In this document: positions 45,365-57,423 of the stretch, piece after piece
Layout: each line of letters starts with the position of its first letter
Numbering within the stretch: position 1 is the stretch's first letter
DNA from: Piezodorus guildinii
Taxonomy: Eukaryota; Arthropoda; Insecta; Hemiptera; Pentatomidae
DNA: 64,000 nt
Direction of reading: 5' to 3'
NCBI GenBank assembly: GCA_023052935.1
Contig: CM041298.1
Span: 51,163,313 to 51,227,312 of the forward strand
Made by a program: the position numbers and the translations under genes
Notes under the pieces: model-generated
What the model was told of the DNA's origin: nothing
The model's input: the letters and a program-made list of their open reading frames with translations, nothing else
Database searches by the model: none

Positions 45365-46135
45365 ATGGTTCTTCTTCTTCTTCTTTCACTTGCTCTTCAG
45401 TGCCTTTCATCGTAGAGCATGCTTTGCCTCGGCCCACTTCCACTTCTATTCCTCTCGATCCATCTGAGCCATTGACATCCCCCGTTTTTCCAGAAAATCA
45501 TTGAAGGTGGTTCGAGGCCTACCAACTGGCCCCTCCCTTCTGGCTTTACTTCCAGTTACCATTTAACTTTCCTATCCTCCGGCATTCTACATACATGCCC
45601 GAACCACTTCAGTTGTCGTTCCTGGATCCTGCTTTTCATGGTTGATACTTTTAGTTTTTCCCACTACTCGCCTGAGAAATCTCATTTTAGCTGTAGTGAG
45701 TCTTTTAAAGAATTTATCTAGGACTGTCCAGTGTTCTGCTCCATACAACAGGACCGGAAGAAATGTCGTCTTAAAAATGACCAACTTTATGTCTCGGGAT
45801 ATTTCTTTTTTGCCGACTATGGTATTGTTAATTTGGAAGTAGACGCTGTTTGCTTTGCTGATTCGACTTCCGATTTCCATATCTAGCTTGTCATCACGAC
45901 TTAATAAGGTTCCTAGGTATTGGTAGGTTTCTACACATTCTAGCAACTCTCCATTACAGGTTATAATCATGTCCTCGATCATCCTTCCGAGTTGCATCAC
46001 CTTGCTTTTGGCGGCATTTATTTCCATGCCCTTTCTGTGTAGTTCCTCTCTCCATTTTATAACAGCTGGTTCTAAGACTTGCAAAATGCAGGCCTTCTGT
46101 ATTGAAACTGATATATTCGAAAAATATAAACTTGT
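45365..46135 (-). mobile_element. 5'-truncated LINE 3' end
   Basis: Minus-strand element whose 3' tail is a short GAA microsatellite (CTTCTTCTTCTTC on the plus strand near 45368). It encodes the C-terminal region described below. Confidence 0.8.
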
Positions 46136-46165
46136 AAATTTGTTAGCTTGATAATAAGTAATCAC
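45400..46165 (-). pseudogene. LINE reverse transcriptase C-terminal region
   Basis: The frame at 45587-46165 contains MEINAAKSKVM, ETYQYLGTLLSRDDKLDMEI, FKTTFLPVLLYGAEHWTVLD and RLTTAKMRFLRRVVGKTK. All are ordered motifs of the region after the palm in insect LINEs. A frameshift near 45630 continues into a different frame with QERQLKWFGHVCRMPEDRK, then GPVGRPRTTFNDFLE at about 45470-45540. The FADD active site is missing through 5' truncation. Confidence 0.88.
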
Positions 46166-48540
46166 TAATGCTGGATGAGGGTAAGTTTAGGATGGCTTAA
46201 CCAATACGTAAATAGGAAGATTTTCAAAGCTAGGACTGATTTCTTAGATTAAATCAGGTAGACACAAAGGAGGTACAATGGATTCGAGTATGATACGTTA
46301 AGGTACGCATTATTAGTTTTCAGTCCTACCAATCAGTTAAATAAGCTTATAACTTATAACTAAAAATTAATCCCTGATATTAAACTTCCTATACATGTTG
46401 GCATGGATATGACTTTTGGCTGAGGGTCTGTTAATTTTATCGTATGAGGTTTTTTCACCTTAAGTTTGATAGCTCTTGCTCTGTTGATGTTACTCCAACA
46501 GAAAATTTGACGAGAAATATTTTGTCATAAATTTAGTGAAGAATATTTTTTATTATATAACATTTGTCGCTAGGACCTACCGTTTATAAGCTATATTGGT
46601 TCAAATGAAAAAGTCACGTTTTGATACATTTATTGTTGAGGCTTTATTGACACACTCTGTGCCAAAAAAAAAAAAAAAACTGTGTTTGCTTGCATTGGTA
46701 ATTTGAAGTTATTTTCGTATTTAAAATATTGGCTAGGACTAATGTTCAGGAGTATTGTTGTTGTTATAAATGAGAAAAATCACTTTTTGCCAAATTTTTT
46801 TAGTGTTTTAGCTTTTTGGCCCCTCACCCTCGAAAGACAACCATGAAATATTTTTTTCTGTAACATAGATTTCTTCTTCATGCCAAGTACTGAATAAATT
46901 TACAAAATTTTGTACATTTGAAAGAGAATTTCGTTACGATTCTATCGGTGCTTTTTAAATGTTAAAAATAATATTTGTAGATGTTAAAGCATTATTAAAT
47001 TAATTAAAAATAATATTTGTTTATTAATTAATATTAGTCGACTTGCGCAATAGTTAACTTTAATAGTTGCTATCAAGTATGTTAGCAAGAATTCAGATAG
47101 AAATAAAAAATAACAAATTGTATCTATCACATTTCAGCTCGGCATTTTTTGAGATAGATGATGACCCATAATGGTTTCTAATATTTCCTTACTTTGATTT
47201 TAACCTTGAATTTCCCCGAACGAGCGAATTTGGCAATAGATTTTGTAATACTATTTGTATTAATTAGAATAATACAACATTTCTATAGTATCAGCTCATA
47301 AAAATATAAATATTGTAAGTAATGCTTAATAATAAAATATAAATAATACTGCTGGAACGTAAGTAATTAAAATTTATTTTATTAAGATATTCATAACACT
47401 TTTCCTGCGGTTTGTATATAAGGTATTTCACAGTGAATAATGATATAATGAAAATTTAATTTTTTTTCTTGAACTAAATATACTTCCATGTGCTCCATGC
47501 GTGATCCTGTAATTTATTTTACAAGTGAAATAACACTTGTATTGTACAGATAATTACTTAATTATTTTTTAAAAGTGAAAATTATGTCAATATAAATATT
47601 AATAAAACAACAGACTTTTAACTTATGCATTTTTTTAATAATTACATGTAATTAAACTATTATGTCATGGTTTATTATTGGTTGTTAGTCATAAAAAAAT
47701 GAAAATTAATATTTATTTAAATTTAAATTCTTGTTGGAATATCTAATTCAACCTCCAAGTTGCCCTAGAACATGGTAATTTCATGGTTTTAGAAGCAAAC
47801 TCACTGAAAGTGAAAATTCCACTAATTGTCTTCTGAGATAATGATTTATATAGAAAATTTTTTCACGAAATAATCTTTTTAGGAATATTAAATAACTCTA
47901 ATTTTTATACTTATTTTTTGACGTTTAAGATATACGTAATTCTCGAAAAAATAAAGAAATGTGTTTTCTACAACTCTCTGCCTCAGTAAATGTACTATAT
48001 TCATGAATATTTAAAGGGCTTTAAGAAGAAGACTGAATTTTATTTAAAATTAATTAAAATTGTAATACTTTAATCAGATGCAATTTAATAGGCTAGCGGT
48101 CTTATGAAAATGGCATTTCTGTGTGAAACACCTCACAACCTAGTTTAAAAATAAAATTGATCATGGCGACCTCAATGTAGAGATAGAAAATAATTACGCT
48201 CATAGAAAAATATAAGGTTGCTCTAGGCCTAACAATAGTAAATAATAACAATACCATAATAGAGCATACGACTGAAACTAGTTTATAAAGAAATGTGAAA
48301 GAACAACAGGAAATAAGAAAGTATTACAGGCATAATAACTCGGATGAAAGTAGGTAAAGGCTCATTGACTTTACTATTGACGGTACTTTCAGCATTGAGT
48401 ATTGAAGCATAAATGTGGTAATCGATTTTTAAAAGTATTTCCCAACGAAAAATATCAATGAAAAACCCAACCCCTCCGATACTAGAATTCAATTAAGTTA
48501 TTTAACTCATGAAGAGTGAAATATATGAGTGTAGTGAAGT
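46166..48540. other. AT-rich DNA; one small repeat
   Basis: About 46540-46640 is an inverted relative of blocks at 17975-18110 and 19725-19840 (AACATTTGTCGCTAGGACC, TACCGTTT). An A-run lies at 46662-46679. Otherwise more than 2 kb without any recognised feature. The frame at 48283-48492 shows no motif. Confidence 0.45.
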
Positions 48541-48544
48541 ACAT

Positions 48545-48732
48545 AACCTGTACAACTACAACCCATGAAGGTTCTTTGGCTCAGTACACATAAAGATTCG
48601 TACTGTATCTAGGCCAACGGCAGTGCAATGAAGTGTTTAGGCCTTAATCACGCTCAGCCGCCAGGTATTTTCCCAATTATTTTGGGTACCCACTTTATAG
48701 AGGCTGGGTCTGCCCCAGGGGGGTCCTCATAA
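48545..48732 (-). mobile_element. SINE family S3, 3' part
   Basis: ACCCATGAAGGTTCTTTGGC, GCCAACGGCAGTGCAATGAA and ACTTTATAGAGGCTGGGTC match S3. The tRNA head is replaced by an R870 fragment. Confidence 0.8.
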
Positions 48733-48734
48733 AA

Positions 48735-48840
48735 GCGGATAAAACTAACTGATTGTTGTAGATAACAATTTTATATTGTTACATTATTTAATCTAAACTT
48801 AAGTTTCTAAAGAAACTAAATATTTTTCTTTAAACTTTTT
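48735..48840 (-). repeat. R870 fragment, copy 7
   Basis: ATAAAACTAACTGATTG, then a degraded TAGATAACAATTTTATATTG stretch, matches 786-850 in the full-length copy. Abuts the S3 SINE at about 48733. Confidence 0.6.
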
Positions 48841-48855
48841 TTAACTCTATTTATT

Positions 48856-49157
48856 TTTTATTTTATTTTATTTTTTTAAATTTATTTAACGTCACTTTAT
48901 GCTACACTGGATAATCGGACGATGCTACAGTGGGAGTCCTAAATTTTGCCTATCCAGGTTTTATTAGAATAGGGATCTTTAACGAGTACCTGACATCGCA
49001 CAGGCTCGGGACCACCTTTTAACGTCCCCTCCGAAGGACGGCGTAACTAAGGATTTTTTACTCCCATTAAAAAATCCTAGGACCACCAGCAGATTTGAAC
49101 CCGTGACCTTTGGCATGGGAGGCTGTTACGCTAGCCACCCAGCTACAAGTGATCCCT
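48856..49157 (-). mobile_element. tRNA-derived SINE, family S1, full-length
   Basis: Minus strand, nearly identical to 33502-33785, including the same change in the B-box neighbourhood (GATTTGAACCC on the plus strand). Perfect 11-bp target duplication CTCTATTTATT at 48845-48855 and 49158-49168. Confidence 0.92.
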
Positions 49158-49169
49158 CTCTATTTATTA

Positions 49170-49963
49170 GTTCTTAAATTGATTTGAATCATGATTTTTT
49201 TTCCCACATAAACAAAAGACAAATTTACAAACTGATTTATGGTGAAGGATTTAAGGATTAATAGATCACAAGGTTTTTTTCTCTCACCACAGGAATTTGG
49301 AGTTTCACCCGGTTTCAAGTAGGTACATGCCGATAATCAAATACTTTTCCTAAATGAACTCAACTAAAGGGGAAAGAAAAAATAAATCAAAATGGGTCAC
49401 ATTGTTAATAAGGTATGCCAAATACCCACCTTCAAAATGGCCGGTAATCAAATCTGGGAACAGAGCAACAAACAAAACAATCAGCTTGCTAAAGAGAAAG
49501 CGAATATTTGTGATTGGGAGGACCAGGATCTACCGGTTAAGTTGAATTAATCCCCGAGTATTGAGGAAAACTGGTGGTAATCGGATTGATATTGAAGGTA
49601 GTGAAAAAAAAAGAGGGGTTATGTCGTTTCAAATCTGGCACATAGGTCGTAGACACAACTGCCAAAACAAAACCTAACGCAAATGAAGGAGGAAAGTGAG
49701 AGAACATTATAAGTCACTTTTCGATTTCCTCGAAGGAGAGTATTTTTCAAATTTTAACTGTTCCCATCATGTACTTCAAGTAGTTTGTTTTATATACAAT
49801 ATTTTAAAAGCTCTGAAATGACTTACGAAAATTGTAGGTTTGATAATGGACTTATAGTCAAATTTGAGAAGAATCGCATAAACTTGTGATATTTTCGTAA
49901 AATAATACATTAATTTAATACAGAAATACGGCATTGATCATAAATTAATATGTTTATATATAA
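49170..49963. other. Unassigned AT-rich DNA
   Basis: The frame at 49354-49545 shows no recognisable domain. No repeat found. Confidence 0.45.
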
Positions 49964-49965
49964 AA

Positions 49966-50872
49966 AAATATGGTGCGGGCAACACATGACTTTCACTTAC
50001 CTCTGTTTTTTAAATCGATTAAAGAATTTCCAAATACAGTTAGAGATAAAAATGAGTGAAACTAATAAAGGATTTATTAAATTAAATTTCTCTAGAAACG
50101 TATATTTTATTAAAAAATCTAGTACATTATTATCTAAAATAATCAGTTAGCTTTATCGACTTTTCATCCCTCTTTATTAACTTTTACAAGCTTGTGTATG
50201 AGATAATATTTTTTTCTAAAATCATTAGCTTTCCAACGGTATATTCTACAGTATATTACTGTTCTTAAGTTCAAAAACAAAAAAGGCATTAATAAAATAT
50301 TTTTGCAGTTATCTCCTTAAGTTGGATATCAAATTCGTTCAACTTATATATTTACGTATTTTTTAGCAATGCTAATCAGATCAAGTTGTCAACTTCATAA
50401 AAACTACAAAATTAAAGGTACTTTAGTGGAAGAAATTTTGAAATATCGGCATTTCAGCCCTGTCAAAATATTTCAATCAGAATAAAACCTACTTTATATT
50501 AAAGCCCGTACAATTTACATCTACATAGCGAGTTTAATCGAAATCGTTAGAGCCGTTTTTGAGAAAAACGTAAATAGGTGCAATATGCCCGGTATAAAGT
50601 GGCCCTTCAGCTTAGCTGATTTTGGTGAAAAAGTTGCTGTAACATCTCGGGCGTATAGTTGTATTAAATATGAAATTTCAGTTTCATAGTCTGACCACTG
50701 ACCACTGACCACATACAGACACGGATCTTTTTTGCGGGACTTGGTCATTTGGACTCTGGGGACCCTAAAACGTGTATTTCCGTTCAAAACTAGAATTCGA
50801 AAATTGTCTCGATCGCAATACTTTCCATCACTATATATTCCATATATAGGTAAGTGGAAGTAAAAAAACTTT
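49966..50872 (+). repeat. R870 interspersed repeat, full-length copy 8
   Basis: Left end TGGTGCGGGCAACACATGAC then TTTCACTTAC. The right end has a modified palindrome region (ACTATATATTCCATATATAG) and GTAAGTGGAAGTAAAAA. More diverged than 34885. The minus frame 50521-50883 is a by-product. Confidence 0.85.
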
Positions 50873-51157
50873 AATATAATCACTAAGCTAAACAGAATAT
50901 TACCTTTAATATTAATTTGATAGTATTTTTTTTAATAAACCCTTTTCACCCCTCCAAAAAAAGCTGATTTTATCATAAAAATGTAAAATATAATACTATA
51001 ACAAAACATCACTAACAAAACGTATAGTACATAATATACCCTAATTATCAGGACCTATAAGTTACTTCCCCTGTTTCACATAGAGCAGTCATGTTATTCC
51101 CCTTTACACATTTTATAAAACTGCTTATACTTAAAAACTATCATGTTTTTCTCATTT
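50873..51157. other. Unassigned AT-rich DNA
   Basis: Nothing recognised. Confidence 0.4.
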
Positions 51158-51166
51158 AAAGCAATA

Positions 51167-51457
51167 TTGGGGGTCACATGTAGCATAGTGGCTAGCATTA
51201 CGGCCTTCTATGTCTAATGTCACGGGTTCAAACCACAAGATGGCCCTAGGATTTTTTAATGGGAGTAAAAAATTGCTTAATTATGCCGTCCTTCGGAGAC
51301 GACGTAAAAATATGGTACCTAGCCTGTGCGATGTAAGAACTCGTTAAAGATCCCTATTTAACCCTCTAGTTAAACTTGGATAGGCAAAATTTAAGACTCC
51401 CACTGTAGCATCGTCCGATTAGCCACAGCAGCATAAAGTGATGTCAAATAAATAAAC
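51167..51457 (+). mobile_element. tRNA-derived SINE, family S1
   Basis: Head GGGGGTCACATGTAGC with a box A-like AGCATAGTGGC and a B box region GGTTCAAACC. Perfect 9-bp target duplication AAAGCAATA at 51158-51166 and 51458-51466. The body is more diverged than in the other bracketed copies. Confidence 0.88.
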
Positions 51458-51466
51458 AAAGCAATA

Positions 51467-52633
51467 GTAGCCTAGAAGTATTCTGTTTGGACTAACAGAT
51501 AACAGTTCTAGCTAATAAACCTCCTAATAATGGATTTATGTTATTTCCGTATACCTTTCATATGTCTTTGAAACTTAGGAGATATACCTTCACTATGAAC
51601 ATAAATTGATAAATTAATGAAACAACTTTTAAGAAAACTAATAAACTGGAAGCTTTTCAGAGAATTTGCTAAGAGGTGTGTTTTGGTTATATAAGTAAAC
51701 AAAGAAGTATATTTTATTCTGTTCCAAAGGTTCGGCAAATAGTTATGCGTTCGCAACGGCATCTACCGAACTCTTAATACAACTTTTCGCTATTTATTCA
51801 AGGTATATTAATTTTTGAGTTTAAAAAAATAAATAAATAAAATCTGCAAGATGATTGGTTGATTTCATGACTACATTTGATAATCAAAGAAATATGATAA
51901 GGCTTCAGTGCATGGATGTCAGAAAGAAATTGGAAATCGATAATCCTTTAGGTTGAGTAATCAAGACAATATTCTCAGTATTTCTCTATTGTAAATAAAT
52001 CCAGTCTATAAATGATAACATCTTGATCTACTATATCGGTACATTCTAGGAAAACTAAACCAGTGATTAAATTTTTAAGTACTAGAGTGCTGCAAATGGG
52101 CAGTTTCTCTTCATGTTTTTTTTCATGTGTATTATCATTGTAGCATATTAATTGATGTATGAACATACAGTTGTAAATTTCAATAAATGAATTTAAAAAA
52201 AAAAAAAAAAAATAAGTCAAATTATACCGACTCCTTATTTCATCATAAAGTATCATCTTCAAAAACAACAACTAATTAAAAAGTATATGAATAAAAATGC
52301 AAGTTTTAGTTTAAGTTAATGTCAACGTCTACTACATCTTGCGAATATTTATTTATGTTGGCTTTGAGAGTATTAAGGAAAAAAGTAGTTTATAATTATG
52401 TTTAATACTTTTTTTAAATGCTTATGTGGATTATTCATCCCTCACATTTATATATTAAATTTTTTTAATTTATTAATTTAATTGATAATTATATTTTTGA
52501 ACGTAAAAGATTTGAAATGACCAAAACCTCATAAGATTTTAATTACTAAAACGAATTCGAGTAAATATTTAAATATTACATTCCTTGATTTTCCTGAATA
52601 TAACCGTCCTCTGAACAGACCAATCCACCAGTA
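51467..52633. other. Unassigned AT-rich DNA
   Basis: A-run at about 52194-52211. The frames at 51541-51762 and 51975-52271 carry no domain. Confidence 0.45.
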
Positions 52634-52905
52634 AAAAAAAAAAAAAAAAAAGAAAAAAGAAACGCTGTACTTTTATAACCCATGAAGGATCTTGGGATCA
52701 GTACTCAAGTGATTTGCACTTTTTCTAGGCCAACGGCAGTGCAATGAGGTGACTAGGTCGAGATCACGCTTAGCCACTAGATTACCTCCTCTCCCAGTTT
52801 TTTTGGTACCCACTTTATAAAGGCTACTCCAGTACTCCAGAACTACACAATTCCTACTCCGAAATATCACCAAGGCAGAAATAACAGAATAAATAATTTT
52901 TCTAA
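52634..52905 (-). mobile_element. tRNA-derived SINE, family S3, decayed
   Basis: An A-rich run (52634-52662) then ACCCATGAAGGATCTTGGG, GCCAACGGCAGTGCAATGAG and ACTTTATAAAGGCTACTCC. The tRNA-like head at the right is degraded. The frame at 52673-52873 is its shadow. Confidence 0.7.
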
Positions 52906-53571
52906 GGAAGCTAAGTATATTTGGGTAAGTAGATGTCTAATGTCTGCAATTTAACAAATTTTTAGAAAATTCATATTCATAAATATCATGTTACAAAACA
53001 AAAAAATAAATAAAACTGCCATATATAGAAGACTGTCAGAACTATTAAGTAGATTTCGTAAGTTTTTTAAAGGTTATTTAAAAAAAAATAAGCACAAGGG
53101 CATCGCTTTAAAATGGAATGACAGTTCCTCATTGGTTAAAAAAAAATTAAAGAACAAGAAGAAAATTAGTTAATGAAGATAGTTTAATACCCGATGACAA
53201 TAACTTTTCTGATTGGTTAAGATCCTGACCTTTCCGGACCAATGAGCTGGCACCTGCGGTCAGTTGTCAAGGAGCTTTATTTTATTTTATTTATTTTTGT
53301 GGTTTTCACTAATTTATGGGCAATTTAACTTCCTCATCACTCAAACCAATTATTTTCGCAGTTTTTTCTCCCTCTTTATGATGAATAGATATATTGTAAA
53401 CAACTGAGTAATGACCAGAGTTAAAACCCAATCTTATTCAGAAAGTACTATATGTCTAATTCAAACGAATATTATTTGAATAATATTACGTCAAAAAATC
53501 ATGGGTATTATTACCTCACTGAAATCGAGAGTTTATGTAAATAGAAAATTTTTTTAAGACTTCTGAATCGA
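52906..53571. other. Unassigned AT-rich DNA
   Basis: The frame at 52988-53173 is lysine-rich through poly(A) tracts. No gene or repeat recognised. Confidence 0.4.
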
Positions 53572-53966
53572 ACAATTGAGACGTTGATTTCTAAAAGGTA
53601 CTAAAGGACATATTTTACGAAATTGATTTTTTGACATATTTGTATTCTCTTCATTGAGTTTTGTCCAAATCTCCTATTTGATTTTATATAATGAAATCTC
53701 AAGTCTTTTAAAAACGCGATTTAGAAATGCAGTTATTTTCTAAAGGTAATAATTACGCATTTAGTTTCGATCATAATCATACTAAAACATTTTATTCCAT
53801 AACTTTAATATAGTGTTATTAATATTGTAAAAAAATAATTCTAGATTTTAATGCATTAAGGGTAAAATAAGTTGGTTTGATAATATAGTAATGAGAGAGT
53901 TTGGCGTTTCCTGTAAAATTTCCTAGAATGGATATAGTACCTTTTGGAAATCAACGTCTCAATTGT
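53572..53966. mobile_element. MITE, family M1, copy 2
   Basis: Same family as 2798-3188. Outer inverted ends match perfectly over 19 bp (ACAATTGAGACGTTGATTT and its reverse complement), and the AAAAGGTAC block follows with one difference. Interior blocks are shared too (ACGAAA then TTTTTGACATATTTGTATTC; CTTTTGGAAATCAACG). Length 395 bp. Confidence 0.88.
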
Positions 53967-54387
53967 AAAATATAATAGAACCAGTGACATACTAGAACAG
54001 GCATAAAATTAATATTCCCAGATGTTTTTTTAAACTCATTAATATACATTAGTATTAGCTGAGGCGAGAGAAAACGGCAGAATTGAATTGCATGAAAAGG
54101 AATTAACATTTTGAAAATTTAATCCCTTTCTTAAATCGAAGACATTTATCAAAGTGATAATTATTGACTTAGTGGATAGTAAAGATCTACACTTATGACG
54201 AAAAATAGTGTTGTTTTTTTGTTCTTGTTTCGTTTTTAACCTTAATATGTAGATACTTTGCACTACTTTAGAACGTAATGTTTTTTTTATTAATGATTTT
54301 ATGGTCCTTTAACCATTCGGATAATTTTAACTTACAATAAGTTTCATATCTTAGTTTTAAAAATATAAAAGTGGTGTAGAATTTTCT
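53967..54387. other. Unassigned AT-rich DNA
   Basis: No recognised feature up to the 5' truncation point of the Jockey element near 54388. Confidence 0.4.
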
Positions 54388-55185
54388 AACCTTTATCCCG
54401 TTGAGGCCGGGTTTCCTCAAGGCAGCGTCTTGGGACCCGTCCTCTACATCCTTTACACTGCTGATATTCCTACACATCCTGATACCTTTCTGGCAACTTT
54501 TGCAGACGACACCGCCATCCTATCATCCAGTTCCAATCCTGAAACAGCATCCTTAAACCTGCAAAGACACCTTTCTCTTATCGAAGACTGGTGTAATGCT
54601 TGGCGCATAAAGGTGAACGAAGCCAAATGCAAACACGTAACCTTCACTCTTCGACGAAATTCCTGTCCGCCAGTTTACTTCAATTCCATTCCAATTCCTC
54701 CTTCAGATACAGTCCGGTATCTTGGCTTACTATTAGACAAAAGATTGACTTGGAACCCACATACAAGACTTAAAAGACAAGAACTCAACCGACGATTCGG
54801 ACAGTTATACCGACTACTCAACAGAAAATCTGAACTTACAGTTGACAACAAATTATTAATCTACAGGACAATACTGAAGCCCATCTGGACCTACGGACTT
54901 GAACTGTGGGGGACAGCTAAACGTACTAACATCAAACGCATTCAATCCTTTCAATCCAAAGTCCTCCGTACAATAGTAAATGCTCCTTATTATGTTTCCA
55001 ACAATACCTTGCACCACGACCTTAATGTTCCTTTTATTTCAGACCTGATTCCATCCAAATTTTCCAAATTCCACCAGAATCTCATTCATCATCCTAATCC
55101 TCTAGCTCAATCCCTATCCAGCCCCACCCATCCATACAACCCACCTAGAAGGTTGAAACGGCAGTGGCCTCGTGACCTCTTATAA
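54388..55185 (+). CDS. Jockey-type reverse transcriptase, C-terminal 265 residues
   Basis: Open from the truncation point to a TAA at 55183-55185. The start is not a natural one; the frame simply enters mid-protein at a LYPVEAGFPQGSVLGPVL segment. The catalytic F-A-D-D is intact at 54499-54510. Next come a KCKHVTF thumb segment, YLGLLLDKRLTWNPHTRLK, the RTILKPIWTYGLELWG block and FQSKVLRTIVNAPYYVSNN, and the frame ends RLKRQWPRDLL. In a complete element this is the RNA-dependent DNA polymerase of ORF2, which reverse-transcribes LINE (and possibly SINE) RNA at a nicked chromosome. The endonuclease and front of the polymerase are missing here, so no independent activity is expected. Confidence 0.93.
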   Translation, partial: NLYPVEAGFPQGSVLGPVLYILYTADIPTHPDTFLATFADDTAILSSSSNPETASLNLQRHLSLIEDWCNAWRIKVNEAKCKHVTFTLRRNSCPPVYFNSIPIPPSDTVRYLGLLLDKRLTWNPHTRLKRQELNRRFGQLYRLLNRKSELTVDNKLLIYRTILKPIWTYGLELWGTAKRTNIKRIQSFQSKVLRTIVNAPYYVSNNTLHHDLNVPFISDLIPSKFSKFHQNLIHHPNPLAQSLSSPTHPYNPPRRLKRQWPRDLL

Positions 55186-55433
55186 CATGTATATTGGAGT
55201 TCTAGCATTGGCTAGATTCTCCACTCACGTGCTGTATGCTTGTGAATTGTATATAGGTATGAGTGACTATTGTATATATTTTTATTGATTTTATTTTGTA
55301 TATATGTATATTTTATTATTATTATTATATAAATTTATAGTTTTGTATATATCGTGTGAATGTAGTATGAATGTTGTACTTTATCACTATTAAAAATGTC
55401 CTGAATTGGACAGATTGTAATATTGCTCAATAA

Positions 55434-55472
<39 letters not shown>
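54388..55472 (+). mobile_element. Jockey-type LINE, 5'-truncated, with poly(A)
   Basis: 5' truncated inside the reverse transcriptase (about 54388). It runs through the coding end at 55185, a ~250-bp 3' untranslated segment and an AATAAA signal (55429-55434) into an A tail (55436-55472). The tail length and open frame indicate a recent insertion. Confidence 0.93.
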
Positions 55473-55476
<4 letters not shown>

Positions 55477-55984
55477 TATAAAAATCTTATCATTAATTTT
55501 AGTGAAATAAAATAAAATTAAATTCTAGGACTATCAGTACCAAGTAGTTAATAATAACAAAAATTGTACAAGTTTAGTAACATTTGTGAATCCTCGTTAA
55601 AAGATTTATATTGCACCTGAACAGACGTGGTAACAATGAATCGGTTTCTTTATAACTTATAAGTGAAAATTGGTGGTTCAGGAGGTTTAGGGATAATTGG
55701 TTTTCGGATGAGGTTAATGCTAAAGCTGTACGAATGGAGATGGGTAAGGAATTCCCTAAAATATATTCAGCACTTCAGTCATTAGACAATGGCTTTTTGG
55801 AGAAGGATCTGTGATGATGAATATACAAGTTTATAGGCAAGAATGTCGTGTTTATTGAGGGGAAAGAGTAACATGTGGTATGCATATTAAGTATGCATAG
55901 AGGGTTTTTGGTTCTAAAAGAACGGAATAGATAGACACCTTGGAAATATTTCCAAAGGAAAGAAGAGTAAAGCGACTTTCATTA
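55473..55984. other. Unassigned AT-rich DNA
   Basis: No recognised feature between the two Jockey fragments. About 55690-55900 has a purine-rich plus strand with no open frame. Confidence 0.4.
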
Positions 55985-56385
55985 GGGATTTTAATACAAA
56001 CTTAACCATTACCAGGCCTATTCGGAACTATAGCTTCCCACTAAACCATCAAATTCCTCTCGCATCCAATCCTTGCAATTCAAAATCCTTCAAAAAATCC
56101 ATAATGATCCTTACTTTTTAACTAATAAAATCACGTGTCTTTTCTTCCTCTTTTCATTCCAAACTCTCTGCCCACTCATACCTGCTTATCCATGACCTTT
56201 CCTCCATATATATTCCCGACAATCCACTGAGGCGCCTTAAAAGAAGATGTACAAGATACCTCCTACTATAAATTAGGCATTGGATTTTTACCAACGGGTA
56301 GTTTCTTCACAGGACTAACCATTAATTAATTGAATCCCTGCAGTTGTCAATTTCATTAAATAAATTCATTTAAAAAAAAAACATT
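55985..56385 (+). pseudogene. Jockey-type LINE 3' fragment, decayed
   Basis: Broken-frame series on the plus strand: LQFKILQKIHNDPYF at 56075-56120, then the coding end AGGCGCCTTAAAAGAAGATG and the 3' block with ACCAACGGGTAGTTTCTTC, and an A-run at 56373-56382. Related to 15395 and 16615 rather than to the intact copy beside it. Confidence 0.8.
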
Positions 56386-56503
56386 AAAACATGCTGTGTA
56401 TGACTATTTTCAGAGTTTCCGTAATTAACACGACAGTCCACCACATTCGACTAACTTCATTTGCTAAGCATTCTATAAGTATGTGTATTTGATTGTTTAT
56501 TCA

Positions 56504-56735
56504 TTCACTTCACTTTGTGCTACTGTGGCTTATCGGGCGATGCTACATTGGGATCCTAAATTTTGCATAGGCTTAATTAGAGTAAGGATCTTTAAAAAGT
56601 GTTTGCGATCGCACTGGCTTGAGACCATCTCCGAAGAACGGCATTACCAAGGATTTTTTACTCCCTTAAAAAATCCTACTGTCATCTGAAGGCTGTTACA
56701 CTAGAGAATACACCACAAGTGACTCCTGCAAATAT
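56504..56735 (-). mobile_element. SINE family S1, decayed
   Basis: Minus-strand S1 blocks: CACTTTGTGCTACTGTGGC, CGGGCGATGCTACATTGGG, TTTTTTACTCCC, then ACAAGTGACTCCT on the plus strand. A deletion removes part of the body. Confidence 0.75.
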
Positions 56736-56752
56736 GTGTGACCCAGGAAATA

Positions 56753-57421
56753 AGAGGCATGTTTTTTAAGTAAGTACCGTTTTGGAATTAAAAAATGACG
56801 TGCAAAGATATCGCAATAATTTTATTTTTACATGAAAGCCTGTACCTTAATCTACTTTTCAACATAATTTCCATGAATTTTGAGGCACTTTTCATAACGC
56901 GGCACCAGTTTTTGAATACCCTCCTCAAGAAAGTCTGCCGCCTGACTTGTTAAACGTCGTTGACGAAACATGGGTCACACCAGAATCAAAACTACAATCC
57001 ATGGAATGGCGACATTCACCATCACCCAAAAGAGTGAAGTTTAAGCAAACAATTTCTGCCCGGAAAATCATGTGCACTGTTTTCTGGGACAGAAAAGGAG
57101 AATTGCTAGTGGAGTTTCTGCCTCGTAATGATACACCATTTGTTCCTGCACTTGAAGAAACACCTGGGCGGTCGGGGTCTTCAAGACGATAACGAAGTCA
57201 AAACATTTGTGATGCAGTGGTGAACAAGTCAGGCGGTAGAATTTTTTGAGGGGGGTATTCAAAAAATGGTGCCGCGTTATGACAAGTGCCTCAAAATTCA
57301 TGGAAATTATGTAGAAAAGTAGATTAAGGTACAGGCTTTCATGTAAAAATAAAATTATTGCGATATCTTTGCTCATAATTTTTTAGTTCCAAAACGGTAC
57401 TTACTTAAAAAACATGCCTCG
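56753..57421 (+). mobile_element. Fold-back mariner element (669 bp)
   Basis: TA flanks at 56751-56752 and 57422-57423. The outer ends start GAGGCATGTTTTTTAAG and are inverted over about 199 bp (56753-56951 versus 57224-57421). Normal mariner termini are about 20-35 bp, so here the left end is an inverted copy of the right end, including part of the transposase C-terminus. A transposase remnant lies between. Confidence 0.85.
56958..57322 (+). pseudogene. Mariner transposase remnant in the fold-back element
   Basis: Starts with VDETWVTPESK, which includes the first catalytic Asp (D-E-T-W at about 56962). It continues through MEWRHSPSPK and a K-F-K ... ISARKIM block to VFWDRKGELLVEFLP. An internal deletion and a frameshift near 57165 follow. 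Reading resumes GGRGLQDDNEVKTFVMQW, has one in-frame stop (TGA), and ends near RYDKCLKIHGNYVEK at the TAG at 57320-57322. Middle and third catalytic residues are missing. Not functional. Confidence 0.9.
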
Positions 57422-57423
57422 TA

